Below, piece after piece: positions 48,068-57,065 of a DNA stretch of 64,000 nucleotides. The notes below the pieces were generated by a model. It did not search any database. It was given only the letters and a program-made list of their open reading frames with translations, and was not told the DNA's origin. The stretch comes from Chitinophagales bacterium (GTDB lineage Bacteria > Bacteroidota > Bacteroidia > Chitinophagales > Chitinophagaceae). Made by a program: the position numbers and the translations under genes. Position 1 is the first letter of the stretch, and every line of letters starts with the position of its first letter. The stretch spans positions 41,100 through 105,099 of the forward strand of contig JAJPKJ010000020.1 in NCBI GenBank assembly GCA_021323755.1, given 5' to 3'.

Positions 48068-49366
48068 TTAGTTGTTGTTTGTGGTTTTCAAATTCCTGTT
48101 TAACAACAACAAAAAATAATTTTTCAAATTTACTGATTGTAGCTGAAGTTGCCATAATAATATAAACCCGGTTAATACAAAAAAAAGGTTGATAAATTCA
48201 AATCGCGGAAAATAGGCCCAGTTCAACACAAAGCTCGATGCGAGCGCAAACAAAATACAGGCAATGAAAAAAGCTTTATGGGTGCCCCGCAAATACCTGA
48301 ACATCATGATTGCCATTATCACTCCGCAGGGGATAAAAATAATTCCGAAAAAATTTGCCATGAAATTTCTTTGCCAGTCAAAACCAAGATAACGCATCAA
48401 TGTGTTGCCAAGCATTAGCAGGAAATCATGAGCCTGATTGCCTGTTGTCTCCGGAATAAAATAGAGCGCATAACTATTGTAATCAGGAAAGAATGACCAG
48501 CTATGATCGAAATAAAGATTATGATACAAGGGAAGAAGCAAGACCGCGATAAATATTAACACCCCGCTTATTTTTTTATTTGTTTGAATGATGGACAAAA
48601 GAAAAAGCAAAAGCGCACAGAAAATTTGATTTTGCCTGACAAATACTGCCAAGGCAAGAAAAACAATTGATAAAATAATTTTTTTTTGAATGGTGCAAAT
48701 GGCATAGATCAATAAAAGCAAAACGCAGAACCATTCCGACAATCCCATTAATATATTCTTTGTGGCGTAAATACTTGCTCCAAATAAAAAAATCAAAATG
48801 ATCCTGAACAAAGACTCATTGATCGCCAGATTCTGCAAAGCACGAATTAATGTGCCAGCAATAATACACCACAAGAAAATATTGATGATCTGTAATAACC
48901 GGTCTTCATGCTGAAAAATCAAAAATTCAAGTGCGAGAAAATAACGATAGCCGGCTTGAAATGCATATCGGTTGCGGTGTGTTCCTGTTACCAATTTATC
49001 ACCGCCATACAATGTGTGATTGTCAATCATATTGTGCGCGCAGACACTGTAGCGATTACCATCATCCCACCAATTATAATGAATATCCTGAAAAAGGCTT
49101 TTACTGAATGGTAAGACCCCCAATAAAAAAATAAGCGCAGCCATCATCAAATGCCTGGAGCAGACGCTTTGTTTTTTCCAGGCAACGACGACAATAAAGA
49201 GCAAAGAAAAAAAAGGCAGCGCAAATAATCCGATCACCGGAAAACCAAATGCTGATGCGTAATTCAGTAAATTCTTCGAAAAATATAATCCGGAAATAAA
49301 TGCAAGCGCGCCAAGTGTGATTGCTAAAGCATAATAATTCTTCCCATAACTTTTCTCGTTCTGCAT
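48068..49366 (-). CDS. polytopic membrane protein, possibly GT-C-like
   Basis: A 432-residue protein with about 10-12 hydrophobic helices. After the second helix there is a periplasmic-looking loop with DIHYNWWDDGNRYSVCAHNM and GTHRNRYAFQAGYRYFLALE, where the acidic/aromatic residues recall the first loop of GT-C glycosyltransferases, but I do not see a clear DxD or lipid-carrier motif. The nearest guess is a glycosyltransferase or O-antigen-type enzyme. It lies 23 bases upstream of gldA and could be co-transcribed with it. Confidence 0.6.
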   Translation of the reverse strand: MQNEKSYGKNYYALAITLGALAFISGLYFSKNLLNYASAFGFPVIGLFALPFFSLLFIVVVAWKKQSVCSRHLMMAALIFLLGVLPFSKSLFQDIHYNWWDDGNRYSVCAHNMIDNHTLYGGDKLVTGTHRNRYAFQAGYRYFLALEFLIFQHEDRLLQIINIFLWCIIAGTLIRALQNLAINESLFRIILIFLFGASIYATKNILMGLSEWFCVLLLLIYAICTIQKKIILSIVFLALAVFVRQNQIFCALLLFLLSIIQTNKKISGVLIFIAVLLLPLYHNLYFDHSWSFFPDYNSYALYFIPETTGNQAHDFLLMLGNTLMRYLGFDWQRNFMANFFGIIFIPCGVIMAIMMFRYLRGTHKAFFIACILFALASSFVLNWAYFPRFEFINLFFVLTGFILLWQLQLQSVNLKNYFLLLLNRNLKTTNNN

Positions 49367-49445
49367 TGCTCAAAGATAAGCTCCGGTGAAAACATGCATC
49401 CATCATATTAAATACGACAAGCTTTCCGGGTTAAAAATGAAATAG

Positions 49446-50033
49446 CTATCGCTTGACCAACCCAACTGGCAATATTATTCTTCCATATACTTCATTCAAT
49501 AAAACAGCAGCGCCGGTATAAATAGCCGATAATCCACAAACTATGCCTTCAAAGCCGGTAAAAGTCTTTAAGGTTGCGTTGCCGGTAGCATCACCAGCTG
49601 CCAGTAAAAAGAATAAAATGGTGAGCGTTGCAAAAATGAATTGCAACGCTTTGCTGATCTTAAGGGTTCCAAAAAAAATCAGTAATGTAAAAAGGCCCCA
49701 CATGATCAGGTAAGCGATCATGCCTCCACTTGATGATGCCGTTATCCAGCCGAGCTTTGGCATAACAATCAAGCCGACCAGCGTTAGCCAGAAGAAGCCA
49801 TAGGATATAAAAGCCGTCATGCCGAATGTATTGTTCTTCTTTGATTCAAGTATGCCCGCGACAACCTGGGCAATGCCGCCATAAAAAATTCCCATAGCAA
49901 ATATCATCGAATTCATTTCATAGAGACCCGCATTGTGAAGGTTAAGCAATACGGTGGTCATGCCAAAGCCAAACAAACCCAGCGGTGCGGGATTGGCTGA
50001 ATTGTCTTTCACGCTAATAATAGACTGATCCAT
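49446..50033 (-). CDS. satP: acetate uptake transporter (SatP/YaaH, GPR1/FUN34 family)
   Basis: A 195-residue membrane protein with six helices. The family signature [20 protein letters not shown] at the first helix is complete, followed by [20 protein letters not shown] and [17 protein letters not shown]. The family moves acetate and succinate with protons. The acetyl-CoA synthetase gene lies 1.4 kb away, consistent with acetate scavenging. A consensus -7 (TAGATTTG at 50149-50142) lies about 110 bases upstream. Confidence 0.93.
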   Translation of the reverse strand: MDQSIISVKDNSANPAPLGLFGFGMTTVLLNLHNAGLYEMNSMIFAMGIFYGGIAQVVAGILESKKNNTFGMTAFISYGFFWLTLVGLIVMPKLGWITASSSGGMIAYLIMWGLFTLLIFFGTLKISKALQFIFATLTILFFLLAAGDATGNATLKTFTGFEGIVCGLSAIYTGAAVLLNEVYGRIILPVGLVKR

Positions 50034-50141
50034 GTCAAAGTTGTTTAAGGTGATTTTTGAAAATTAACCAATGCCCCAGGATCACTTATTTTCAGTTGAC
50101 GGATCTTTTCACCAGATGAGGTTATATATAAACTGCTTATC

Positions 50142-50149
50142 CAAATCTA
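50142..50149 (-). promoter_or_regulatory. -7 promoter element of the acetate transporter gene
   Basis: TAGATTTG on the minus strand fits TAnnTTTG. It predicts a leader of about 100 nt in the otherwise empty spacer between satP and the GH130-like gene. Confidence 0.35.
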
Positions 50150-50204
50150 AGTTATATTCTGTTTACGTGTTTTATTGGAAAAGAACTTTTTTATGGCCTA
50201 AAAA

Positions 50205-51374
50205 TTATTTTTTCACCGCGACGGCAATTTTTGAATCTGCAGTTCCGTAATACAAAAACCATTGATCATGGAAGTTTGCCAATCCTTCCAAAAAACATAC
50301 ATTATTCACCTGACCGCTTAACTCGTAGGGTTTGTCCGGCTTTATGAAATAAGAATCCATTCTTTTTATAATTTTTGTCGGGTCATTTTTATCCAAAAGC
50401 ACTTGCGCATCTGCGTAAGTTCCTTCCGGCAATGATGTATCGCCGATAGCAATAAGGTTTTTGCTATTATAAATAAGAAGAATTCCTTTATCGGTGATCA
50501 TTGCCGGCGGACCAGATTCAACAAGGTCGCTGTCGAACTTTTTATCGCGTGTGGGGATTACGATTTTTAAATCCGGCATATTCAGTGCCTGCCCTTTTAA
50601 CGCAATGGGTGGCGCATCCTTTTGTTCCATTTCAACCGGTGTCCAATTAAGGAGATCATCGGAAGTAGCAGCCCAAATATTTTGATCCCCCCAATACATC
50701 CAATATTTTCCATTGATCTTGGTGGCAATTATTTTTCCATTTTCATAAGTTGAAACAATGGAACCAGATTTTGACCATTTATCAAGATATTTTCCGTTAT
50801 AAGCTTTCCGGAATACGGAACCATATTTTGTCCAGTGGAAAAGATCTTTTGATGTTGCGATCAGTAATCGCGCAAGTTTTCCATCGTAAGCCGTGTAGGT
50901 CATGTAATAAACTCCGTTACTGTCCTCCACAACCCGTGGATCTTCACAACCACCTTCCCATTCATATTTTTTTTCCGCATCGTTACCAGGAAATAAGACC
51001 GGTTGTTCATGCCTGGTAAAATGAATACCATCCATGCTTTCAGCCAGGCCGATCCTTGATGTGCCCCCAGGGCTTCCCTCTTTATCCTGGGCGCGATACA
51101 ACATAAAAATCTTTCCGTCTTTGACCACGATCGCCGGATTAAAAACATCCTTTTCTTCCCAAAATATTTTTTCATTTCTGATCGGGCAAATGAAAGAATC
51201 TTTTCCTGGGGTAAGAACGGGATTAACAGAATCAATTTTTATAAAAGGCAAAAGCGCCCAAGCACTGTCATCATTTTTTTTATCATTGCTGGTCGGCGAA
51301 TTGGTATTTGCATTATGGCAAGAAAAAGGAATGCATGCAAACAGAATTAAGCAGTAACTACGCAATCGTTTCAT
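50205..51374 (-). CDS. GH130/GH43-like glycosidase lipoprotein
   Basis: A 389-residue protein with a lipoprotein leader (MKRLRSYCLILFACIPFSC). Its five-bladed propeller repeats match the GH130/GH43-like superfamily: VFNPAIVVKDGKIFMLYRAQ, SRIGLAESMDGIHFTRH, GGCEDPRVVEDSNGVYYMTY and SKDLFHWTKYG. GH130 enzymes are mannoside phosphorylases or hydrolases; the EDPR block is a core active-site segment. It would act at the cell surface or in the periplasm. No SusC/D pair is nearby, so its glycan target is unknown. Confidence 0.85.
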   Translation of the reverse strand: MKRLRSYCLILFACIPFSCHNANTNSPTSNDKKNDDSAWALLPFIKIDSVNPVLTPGKDSFICPIRNEKIFWEEKDVFNPAIVVKDGKIFMLYRAQDKEGSPGGTSRIGLAESMDGIHFTRHEQPVLFPGNDAEKKYEWEGGCEDPRVVEDSNGVYYMTYTAYDGKLARLLIATSKDLFHWTKYGSVFRKAYNGKYLDKWSKSGSIVSTYENGKIIATKINGKYWMYWGDQNIWAATSDDLLNWTPVEMEQKDAPPIALKGQALNMPDLKIVIPTRDKKFDSDLVESGPPAMITDKGILLIYNSKNLIAIGDTSLPEGTYADAQVLLDKNDPTKIIKRMDSYFIKPDKPYELSGQVNNVCFLEGLANFHDQWFLYYGTADSKIAVAVKK

Positions 51375-51432
51375 AAAACAAATTGAATGCTGAAAATAAT
51401 AAGAATAAATTTCATTAAAAGATAGAACAATT

Positions 51433-51440
51433 TATGTTTG
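51433..51440 (+). promoter_or_regulatory. -7 promoter element of acs
   Basis: TATGTTTG matches TAnnTTTG and lies 40 bases upstream of the acs ATG at 51480. No clear -33 was found. Confidence 0.35.
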
Positions 51441-51479
51441 ATTAAACTTTAAATTTACCGTCTCAAAATTGCAAGCCAT

Positions 51480-53417
51480 ATGAGTTATCCATATCAGATC
51501 AGATCTTTTGAAGAATATCAGTCAGCCTATAAGAAAAGTGAGGAAAGCCCGGAAAGTTTTTGGAGCGAGATCGCGGCAAATTTTCAATGGAAGAAAAAAT
51601 GGGATAAAGTACTGGAGTGGAATTTTACAGAGCCAAATGTAAAATGGTTCATCGGCGGAAAACTAAACATTACAGAAAATTGCGTTGATCGTTACCTGGA
51701 GACGATGGGCGAAAAACCCGCGATCATTTGGGAGCCTAATAATCCTGATGAAAGAGTGCGCGTTGTAACATATAATCGCTTGCACAAGCGCGTTTGTCAG
51801 GTTGCACAGATGCTGAAAAATAATGGCGTAAAAAAAGGAGACCGCGTTTGTATATACATGGGCATGGTTCCTGAGCTGGCTTATGCCGTCTTGGGCTGTG
51901 CAAGAATCGGTGCGATACACAGTGTTGTTTTCGGTGGATTCAGCGCTCAAAGTATTGCAGACAGATTGTATGATGCACAGGCAGAGTATATCATCACCTG
52001 CGATGGCGCTTATCGCGGAGGGAAAGATATCCCGTTGAAAAGTGTGATCGATGATGCTTTAATCGGAAACAGAACGGTAAAAAGAGTGATTGTTTATACA
52101 AGGACAAGAACGCCTGTTTCGATGATCAAAGGAAGGGATGTGTGGTGGGAAGATGAAATGGATCATGCTGAAACGCAGGTAGAAAAAAATGGCGTGGTTT
52201 CCTTTCCAGCAGAGGAAATGGATGCAGAAGATCCGCTGTTCATCCTCTATACTTCAGGGAGTACGGGCAAACCAAAAGGCGTGGTGCATAGCTGCGGTGG
52301 CTATATGGTTTGGACGAACTATACATTTGTAAATGTTTTTCAATATCAAAAAGGAGACATTCATTTTTGCACTGCCGATATCGGCTGGATCACCGGACAT
52401 AGTTATATCGTGTACGGTCCGTTAAGCGCAGGAGCTACATCATTAATGTTTGAAGGCGTCCCGACCTGGCCGGACGCAGGAAGATTCTGGGATATCATTG
52501 CCAGGCATAAGGTGAATATCTTGTACACCGCGCCCACGGCGATAAGAAGCTTGATGGGATTTGGATTGGAACCATTGAAAGGGAAAGATCTTTCGTCATT
52601 AAAAATATTGGGCACTGTTGGTGAACCCATTAATGAAGAAGCATGGCATTGGTACGATGAAAATATCGGCAAGAAAAAATGCCCAATCGTGGATACATGG
52701 TGGCAAACGGAAACGGGTGGAATAATGATTTCCAATCTTGCAGGGATCACTCCATCGCGTCCATCGTGGGCAACATTACCCTTACCCGGGATACACCCCA
52801 TCTTGGTTGATGAAAATGGAAAAGAAGTATCCGAAAAAGACGAGCAGGGTCTGTATAAAGGGAATCTCTGTATAAAAAATCCATGGCCTTCTATTATTCG
52901 CACAACCTATGGTGATCATGAACGTTGCCGCACAAATTATTTCGCCACATATCCGAATTTATATTTTACCGGCGATGGCGCTCTAAAAGATGACAAGGGA
53001 AACTTTCGCATAACAGGAAGAGTAGATGATGTCTTAAATGTCAGCGGTCATCGCATCGGAACTGCAGAAGTGGAGAATGCCATTAATATGCATGCCGGTG
53101 TTGTGGAAAGCGCAGTGGTCGGCTATCCGCATGATATTAAAGGACAGGGGATCTATGCTTACATTATTTATACCGGTCACCAAAAAGATGAAGAATCTAA
53201 CAGGAAAGATATTCTGCAAACAGTTACAAGGATTATCGGACCCATTGCAAAACCCGATAAAATTCAATTCGTTTCCGGATTACCAAAAACACGCAGCGGA
53301 AAAATCATGCGAAGAATCTTAAGAAAGATCGCCGAAGGCGAAACACAAAATCTGGGAGACACTACAACTTTATTGGATCCGGCAATCGTTGAAGAAATAA
53401 AAAATGGAAAGCTGTGA
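51480..53417 (+). CDS. acs: acetate--CoA ligase (acetyl-CoA synthetase)
   Basis: Activates acetate with ATP and CoA via acetyl-AMP. It is 645 aa, the full AMP-forming length. Motifs include YTSGSTGKPKGVVH (P-loop), WWQTETGG, TGDGALKDDKGNFRITGRVDD in pieces, and the C-terminal KTRSGKIMRRILRKI with the regulatory lysine at residue 608. It is single and divergently oriented to the GH130-like gene; the acetate permease gene lies beyond that. Confidence 0.97.
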   Translation: MSYPYQIRSFEEYQSAYKKSEESPESFWSEIAANFQWKKKWDKVLEWNFTEPNVKWFIGGKLNITENCVDRYLETMGEKPAIIWEPNNPDERVRVVTYNRLHKRVCQVAQMLKNNGVKKGDRVCIYMGMVPELAYAVLGCARIGAIHSVVFGGFSAQSIADRLYDAQAEYIITCDGAYRGGKDIPLKSVIDDALIGNRTVKRVIVYTRTRTPVSMIKGRDVWWEDEMDHAETQVEKNGVVSFPAEEMDAEDPLFILYTSGSTGKPKGVVHSCGGYMVWTNYTFVNVFQYQKGDIHFCTADIGWITGHSYIVYGPLSAGATSLMFEGVPTWPDAGRFWDIIARHKVNILYTAPTAIRSLMGFGLEPLKGKDLSSLKILGTVGEPINEEAWHWYDENIGKKKCPIVDTWWQTETGGIMISNLAGITPSRPSWATLPLPGIHPILVDENGKEVSEKDEQGLYKGNLCIKNPWPSIIRTTYGDHERCRTNYFATYPNLYFTGDGALKDDKGNFRITGRVDDVLNVSGHRIGTAEVENAINMHAGVVESAVVGYPHDIKGQGIYAYIIYTGHQKDEESNRKDILQTVTRIIGPIAKPDKIQFVSGLPKTRSGKIMRRILRKIAEGETQNLGDTTTLLDPAIVEEIKNGKL

Positions 53418-53458
53418 ATAAGCCGGGTGCCGGGTATTGGCATCAAAGGCATCAGCTT

Positions 53459-54019
53459 TTACTTTTGAATAATAACTTTTGTTCCTTTTGGAATGAGATC
53501 GTATAATTCTTCCACATCTTCCCGCTTTAAGGAAATGCAACCGTTGGTCCAGTTTTGATAAAGATCCACCGCGATCTCGTCATGATTCCATGTGCCATGA
53601 ATACCAATGCCGCCGCCGATCTTCGCATTTCGTGGAATCAATCCCTGTGCTTTTCGCTGATTAAATTTATCATAATCTGCTTTTGTGGGATAATCCAATA
53701 ACATCATCTTATCCCATTTTGAATCAGGTTTTTTTATGACAATATGATAAATTCCTTCAGGCGTTCTTCTATCTCCTTCCATCATTTTGTCTTCCAGGGA
53801 TTTACTGCCGAAAACGACCGGGTAAGTTGCGTACCACCCTTCCTTATCATATACTTTCAATTCATAATCCGATTTAACAATAACAATATAAACATCACCA
53901 TCCGGTTTTAGCCGGAAAAGATTCTTGTGAACTGATCTTGTATTTGCATCTTTAAAAGAAAGCAGGATCAAGGCCGAGAGTCCGACGAAAAGAATTTTTT
54001 TCGAGAACATTGCATCCAT
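53459..54019 (-). CDS. L,D-transpeptidase (YkuD domain)
   Basis: A 186-residue secreted protein with a hydrophobic leader (KKILFVGLSALILLSF). A second ATG at 54010 may be the true start. The YkuD catalytic pattern is present: His in GGIGIHGTWN and the nucleophile Cys in TNGCISLKREDV (usual form S-x-G-C-I/R-x-L/N). Such enzymes make 3-3 peptidoglycan cross-links or attach proteins to the wall. The length suggests the short, single-domain type. Confidence 0.92.
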   Translation of the reverse strand: MDAMFSKKILFVGLSALILLSFKDANTRSVHKNLFRLKPDGDVYIVIVKSDYELKVYDKEGWYATYPVVFGSKSLEDKMMEGDRRTPEGIYHIVIKKPDSKWDKMMLLDYPTKADYDKFNQRKAQGLIPRNAKIGGGIGIHGTWNHDEIAVDLYQNWTNGCISLKREDVEELYDLIPKGTKVIIQK

Positions 54020-54107
54020 AGTTTGTCCGAATATTAGAACGATAAGATTGCAAATATTATTCCGCGTTTAATTGTTTTTAACTATTTTTTTCACAATAAA
54101 AAAATAG

Positions 54108-54126
54108 TCCCGCTTTTAGCGGGACC
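54108..54126 (-). terminator. terminator after the outer-membrane barrel gene
   Basis: GTCCCGC and GCGGGAC pair perfectly around TTTTA. On the minus strand it is followed by TATTTTTTTATTG. It lies about 30 bases past the stop codon of the gene ending at 54158. Confidence 0.85.
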
Positions 54127-54157
54127 AGTAAAATTATTTTAAAAAATGATCGGGTTT

Positions 54158-54979
54158 TTACCAATTGCTTAATCGTATGCCTACTGTGTAGGGATTTTGA
54201 TCCAGTCCTTTTTTAAACATACTTTTTGTTGCATAAGAACCGTAAAATTTTATAGGGCCAAGTTGCAATTCCCCGATCCAGGATATTTTCCATGGATCAA
54301 GATCAAAATCATTATGCACTTTATATTTTCCCGTTTGATCACTGATAAATTTTTGTCTTGATGAATATAAATATCCGACACTCGCGCCTACACTCAATCC
54401 AAATCCTTCCCGACGCTGTGGTGTGAAATTAAAATTCAGCATAAATGGCACCGTCACATAATCGGCAGCAAGCTTATCTTTTGAATAATTGATCGTATCC
54501 AAAATTACTTTTGTTGGGTTAACTAAAAATTTTACATTCTCCGAATAACGATAGTTATTCAGCTCAATCCCTAACCCGTATTTCAAGTTCACAAAATGCT
54601 TGATAAGATTTACACGCTGCATAAAAAGCCAGATATTCACATCGATAGATTTCCCTGTACGAAGATTGAACCAATCGCTTGTTGAACCTGGCGCAAATTG
54701 CTGTGCGCTTGCAGATGAATAATTTGTTTTATCGTTATAGTTTGCAAAGCCAATGTCAACAATTACCCAGTTGGTGCTGATGTTTGATGGTTTGTAATTA
54801 TGGCGATGGCTAAGATGAAATTCATGATAATTATTATCGCTGTCTCCGCCTTTTTTAATGATGATCATGTCACCGACATGAAGGGTATCAGTTGACATAT
54901 TCTTTATTGTTGTGTCAGTTTGCGCAGAAGCGGCAAGGGAAAGGCATAAAGCTGCCGCAAGTAAAAATCTACTTTTCAT
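54158..54979 (-). CDS. outer-membrane beta-barrel protein
   Basis: A 273-residue protein with a signal peptide (MKSRFLLAAALCLSLAASAQ) and a short linker. The rest consists of alternating strands (NWVIVDIGFANYND; FVNLKYGLGIELNNYRY; ADYVTVPFMLNFNF; FGLSVGASVGYLYSSR; IKFYGSYATKSMF), typical of the 8-12-strand PorT/OmpW-like barrels of Bacteroidota. It follows the sigma and anti-sigma-like genes on the same strand, 21 bases after the latter, suggesting one operon. The function is unknown. Confidence 0.8.
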   Translation of the reverse strand: MKSRFLLAAALCLSLAASAQTDTTIKNMSTDTLHVGDMIIIKKGGDSDNNYHEFHLSHRHNYKPSNISTNWVIVDIGFANYNDKTNYSSASAQQFAPGSTSDWFNLRTGKSIDVNIWLFMQRVNLIKHFVNLKYGLGIELNNYRYSENVKFLVNPTKVILDTINYSKDKLAADYVTVPFMLNFNFTPQRREGFGLSVGASVGYLYSSRQKFISDQTGKYKVHNDFDLDPWKISWIGELQLGPIKFYGSYATKSMFKKGLDQNPYTVGIRLSNW

Positions 54980-55000
54980 ATTTAATGTTTATAAAATTTT

Positions 55001-56095
55001 TTATTTTAATGCAACCCTGAAGCTACCGATCAAAATCGCATCGTTATTTTCATCACCAACATGGGTGGTCTTATTAAAAGCCCGCGATACTTTTCTAAAA
55101 AACCCGCGAAGCCTGTTTTTCTTTGCAGAAGTGTTGGCGATATAAAGTTTGTCTTCGCTGTCAATATTATTATCAGCAATTTCATTATTACTCTGTGCCG
55201 GTGCAGAAAGATCGGCAGCATTCAATACAACTGTTTTTGGAGCAACAATATCAATCCTTTTTGCGTCAGTAATCTTTTCTACTGATCTCGACATTTTGAT
55301 ATTTGCAGCAAAGGTTTCAGCCTGATCATTATTTACAATACTGTCACCAGACTGCTTTTGGTCAATTTGCGTTGCAGGTGATATTATATTCTTTTTGGAC
55401 TGCATTTTTATCATTGTTCTGTTGATCGCTAATTTTTGTTTTGATGTATTTGCCCTATTTAACGAATCAATTGCTGAAGAAGTTACAACGGTACTATTTT
55501 TAGTTTCAGTTTTATTATCGGCTAATTTTTTTGTTATCCCTTTTTTATCATTGTTATTATTTGCAACCATTGATGAATCAATATTCTTTTTCACATTAAT
55601 CGCTACAAATAATCCAATCAATAATAAAACGACTGCAGCAGCAGCAATGCGCATCCATGGCAGCAAAACAAATCTCCTGCTTTCTTTTTTATATAAGATC
55701 TCTTTTCCGGGAAAGATGATATCATTATCAGCTTCAAGTTTTGTTTTCAACAATAATGAGCATTCCTGCTGCAATCCCGGGTTATTTTTCAGAAACCTTT
55801 CTACCATATTCATTTCACCAGCACTCAGTTCATTATCGGCATATAAGAGGAAATATTCCTCGTAATTGGATTGATCAATGATTGTGTTTTCCGTTTCTTT
55901 TAATAATAAGTCCTTGTCGTTGAAAATAATATCATTCTCAGGTTTCATCTTCAGTTGCTGCAGCGTGAGCAGTTCGGTGCGCAGGTCCGGATTATCATTC
56001 ACAAATTCCTCCACAGCATTCTTCTCTGCGGCAGATAATTCGTTATCTGTGTACAGCAAAAAATACTCTTCGTAATTATTTCGTGTGATCATCAT
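55001..56095 (-). CDS. membrane anti-sigma-like protein with duplicated N-terminal domain
   Basis: A 364-residue single-pass protein. Residues 7-67 and 77-137 are two copies of a ~60-residue unit with a 70-residue period, each beginning NYEEYFLLY-x-DNELSA and ending in ENDIIF or DNDIIF. A transmembrane helix follows at about 148-167 (MRIAAAAVVLLLIGLFVAI), then a long, polar, low-complexity periplasmic tail of about 195 residues. It starts 2 bases after the sigma gene ends, so it is very likely that factor's antagonist. The unit lacks zinc ligands. Confidence 0.8.
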   Translation of the reverse strand: MMITRNNYEEYFLLYTDNELSAAEKNAVEEFVNDNPDLRTELLTLQQLKMKPENDIIFNDKDLLLKETENTIIDQSNYEEYFLLYADNELSAGEMNMVERFLKNNPGLQQECSLLLKTKLEADNDIIFPGKEILYKKESRRFVLLPWMRIAAAAVVLLLIGLFVAINVKKNIDSSMVANNNNDKKGITKKLADNKTETKNSTVVTSSAIDSLNRANTSKQKLAINRTMIKMQSKKNIISPATQIDQKQSGDSIVNNDQAETFAANIKMSRSVEKITDAKRIDIVAPKTVVLNAADLSAPAQSNNEIADNNIDSEDKLYIANTSAKKNRLRGFFRKVSRAFNKTTHVGDENNDAILIGSFRVALK

Positions 56096-56097
56096 CG

Positions 56098-56583
56098 TTA
56101 TAAAACATTTTCCAGCTTAACTAAATAATTTTTCAATTGCAAACGGGCGCGGTGTAAATAAACCTTTACCTGGCTTTCGTTCAGTCCCGTAATTTTTCCT
56201 ATCTCTTCATAAGAATATCCTTCATAATCTTTCAACAAAACCAGTGATCGCTGTAATTCGCCCAGCCTGGATAAGGCTATTTCCAAAACGCGCTTAATAT
56301 TCCCTGGTGATCTTTCTACAACCGACGATTCTTCCCCAAACTCTTCCTTCAAAGAAACCTTTTTTGTTTTTCTGATATGATCGATCATTTGATGGTAAGC
56401 TACAGTAAAAAGGTATGATTTGCTTTTTTCTGCATTCACTTCATTGCGGTTGCGCCAAAGTTTTTCGAAAGCAGTTTGCACCACATCTTTTGCATCTTCT
56501 TCATGACGCAGGTTTTTCAAAATAAACCTGTATACGTTATCAGCGTAACTGGTTACACAATCATTATATTCCTTCTCAGTCAT
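56098..56583 (-). CDS. ECF-type RNA polymerase sigma factor
   Basis: A 161-residue sigma-70 factor with region 2 (YADNVYRFILKNLRHEEDAK; DVVQTAFEKLWRNRNEVN) and region 4 (LSRLGELQRSLVLLKDYEGY; IGKITGLNESQVKVYLHRAR). It begins MTEKEYNDCVTSYADNVYRF. The membrane-bound anti-sigma-like gene follows 2 bases later, then an outer-membrane barrel, which together form a plausible envelope-stress module. The target promoters are unknown. Confidence 0.93.
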   Translation of the reverse strand: MTEKEYNDCVTSYADNVYRFILKNLRHEEDAKDVVQTAFEKLWRNRNEVNAEKSKSYLFTVAYHQMIDHIRKTKKVSLKEEFGEESSVVERSPGNIKRVLEIALSRLGELQRSLVLLKDYEGYSYEEIGKITGLNESQVKVYLHRARLQLKNYLVKLENVL

Positions 56584-56669
56584 AAACAGTATTTACCTGT
56601 CAGCAATGCTTAATGCTTTACAATTTACAGTATTACGTTTTTGCAGGGAAAATGTTACAGGGAAAGCAG

Positions 56670-56882
56670 TTAATCGGCATTATCGCTTCCGCCAGAAAGC
56701 AGGTTCTTAGAAAGCGATTCCCAAATTATGAATTCATTATGAACCGACTTATTGGCGCATTGCGTTGAACCTGAGCAGTCTTCCTTGCTAATGGTCTTGG
56801 AGCGGGAATAGGAAATAAGCGCAAGCGCGCTGAAAACCAGCACCATGATAATAAATATTTTCGTAAACGCAGCCGTTTTCAT
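56670..56882 (-). CDS. small single-pass or secreted hypothetical protein, 70 aa
   Basis: MKTAAFTKIFIIMVLVFSAL is a signal-anchor-like start; the rest is polar with two cysteines (DCSGSTQC). No homology is recognised. The frame lies 86 bases upstream of the sigma gene on the same strand. It may be real because it has a sensible leader and composition, but it is short and could be spurious. Confidence 0.5.
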   Translation of the reverse strand: MKTAAFTKIFIIMVLVFSALALISYSRSKTISKEDCSGSTQCANKSVHNEFIIWESLSKNLLSGGSDNAD

Positions 56883-57039
56883 GAAAGTTGTTTCTATTTC
56901 TTGGGCAAAATTATATAAAAAAGCTTACAGTCACTATTTATTCGGTGAGCATTCAATATTTGCAGACCGGTAAACTCCTCTAAATAGACGAATTATCTCA
57001 TAAAATGTTGCAAATGCTATCCCAAAATTTCCATCTGCT

Positions 57040-57047
57040 TATCTTTG
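57040..57047 (+). promoter_or_regulatory. -7 promoter element of kbl
   Basis: TATCTTTG matches TAnnTTTG exactly and is only 18 bases upstream of the kbl ATG at 57066, so the leader would be about 12 nt. No -33 TTG was found at a normal distance. Confidence 0.45.
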
Positions 57048-57065
57048 CTGCCACAATAAAATTTT

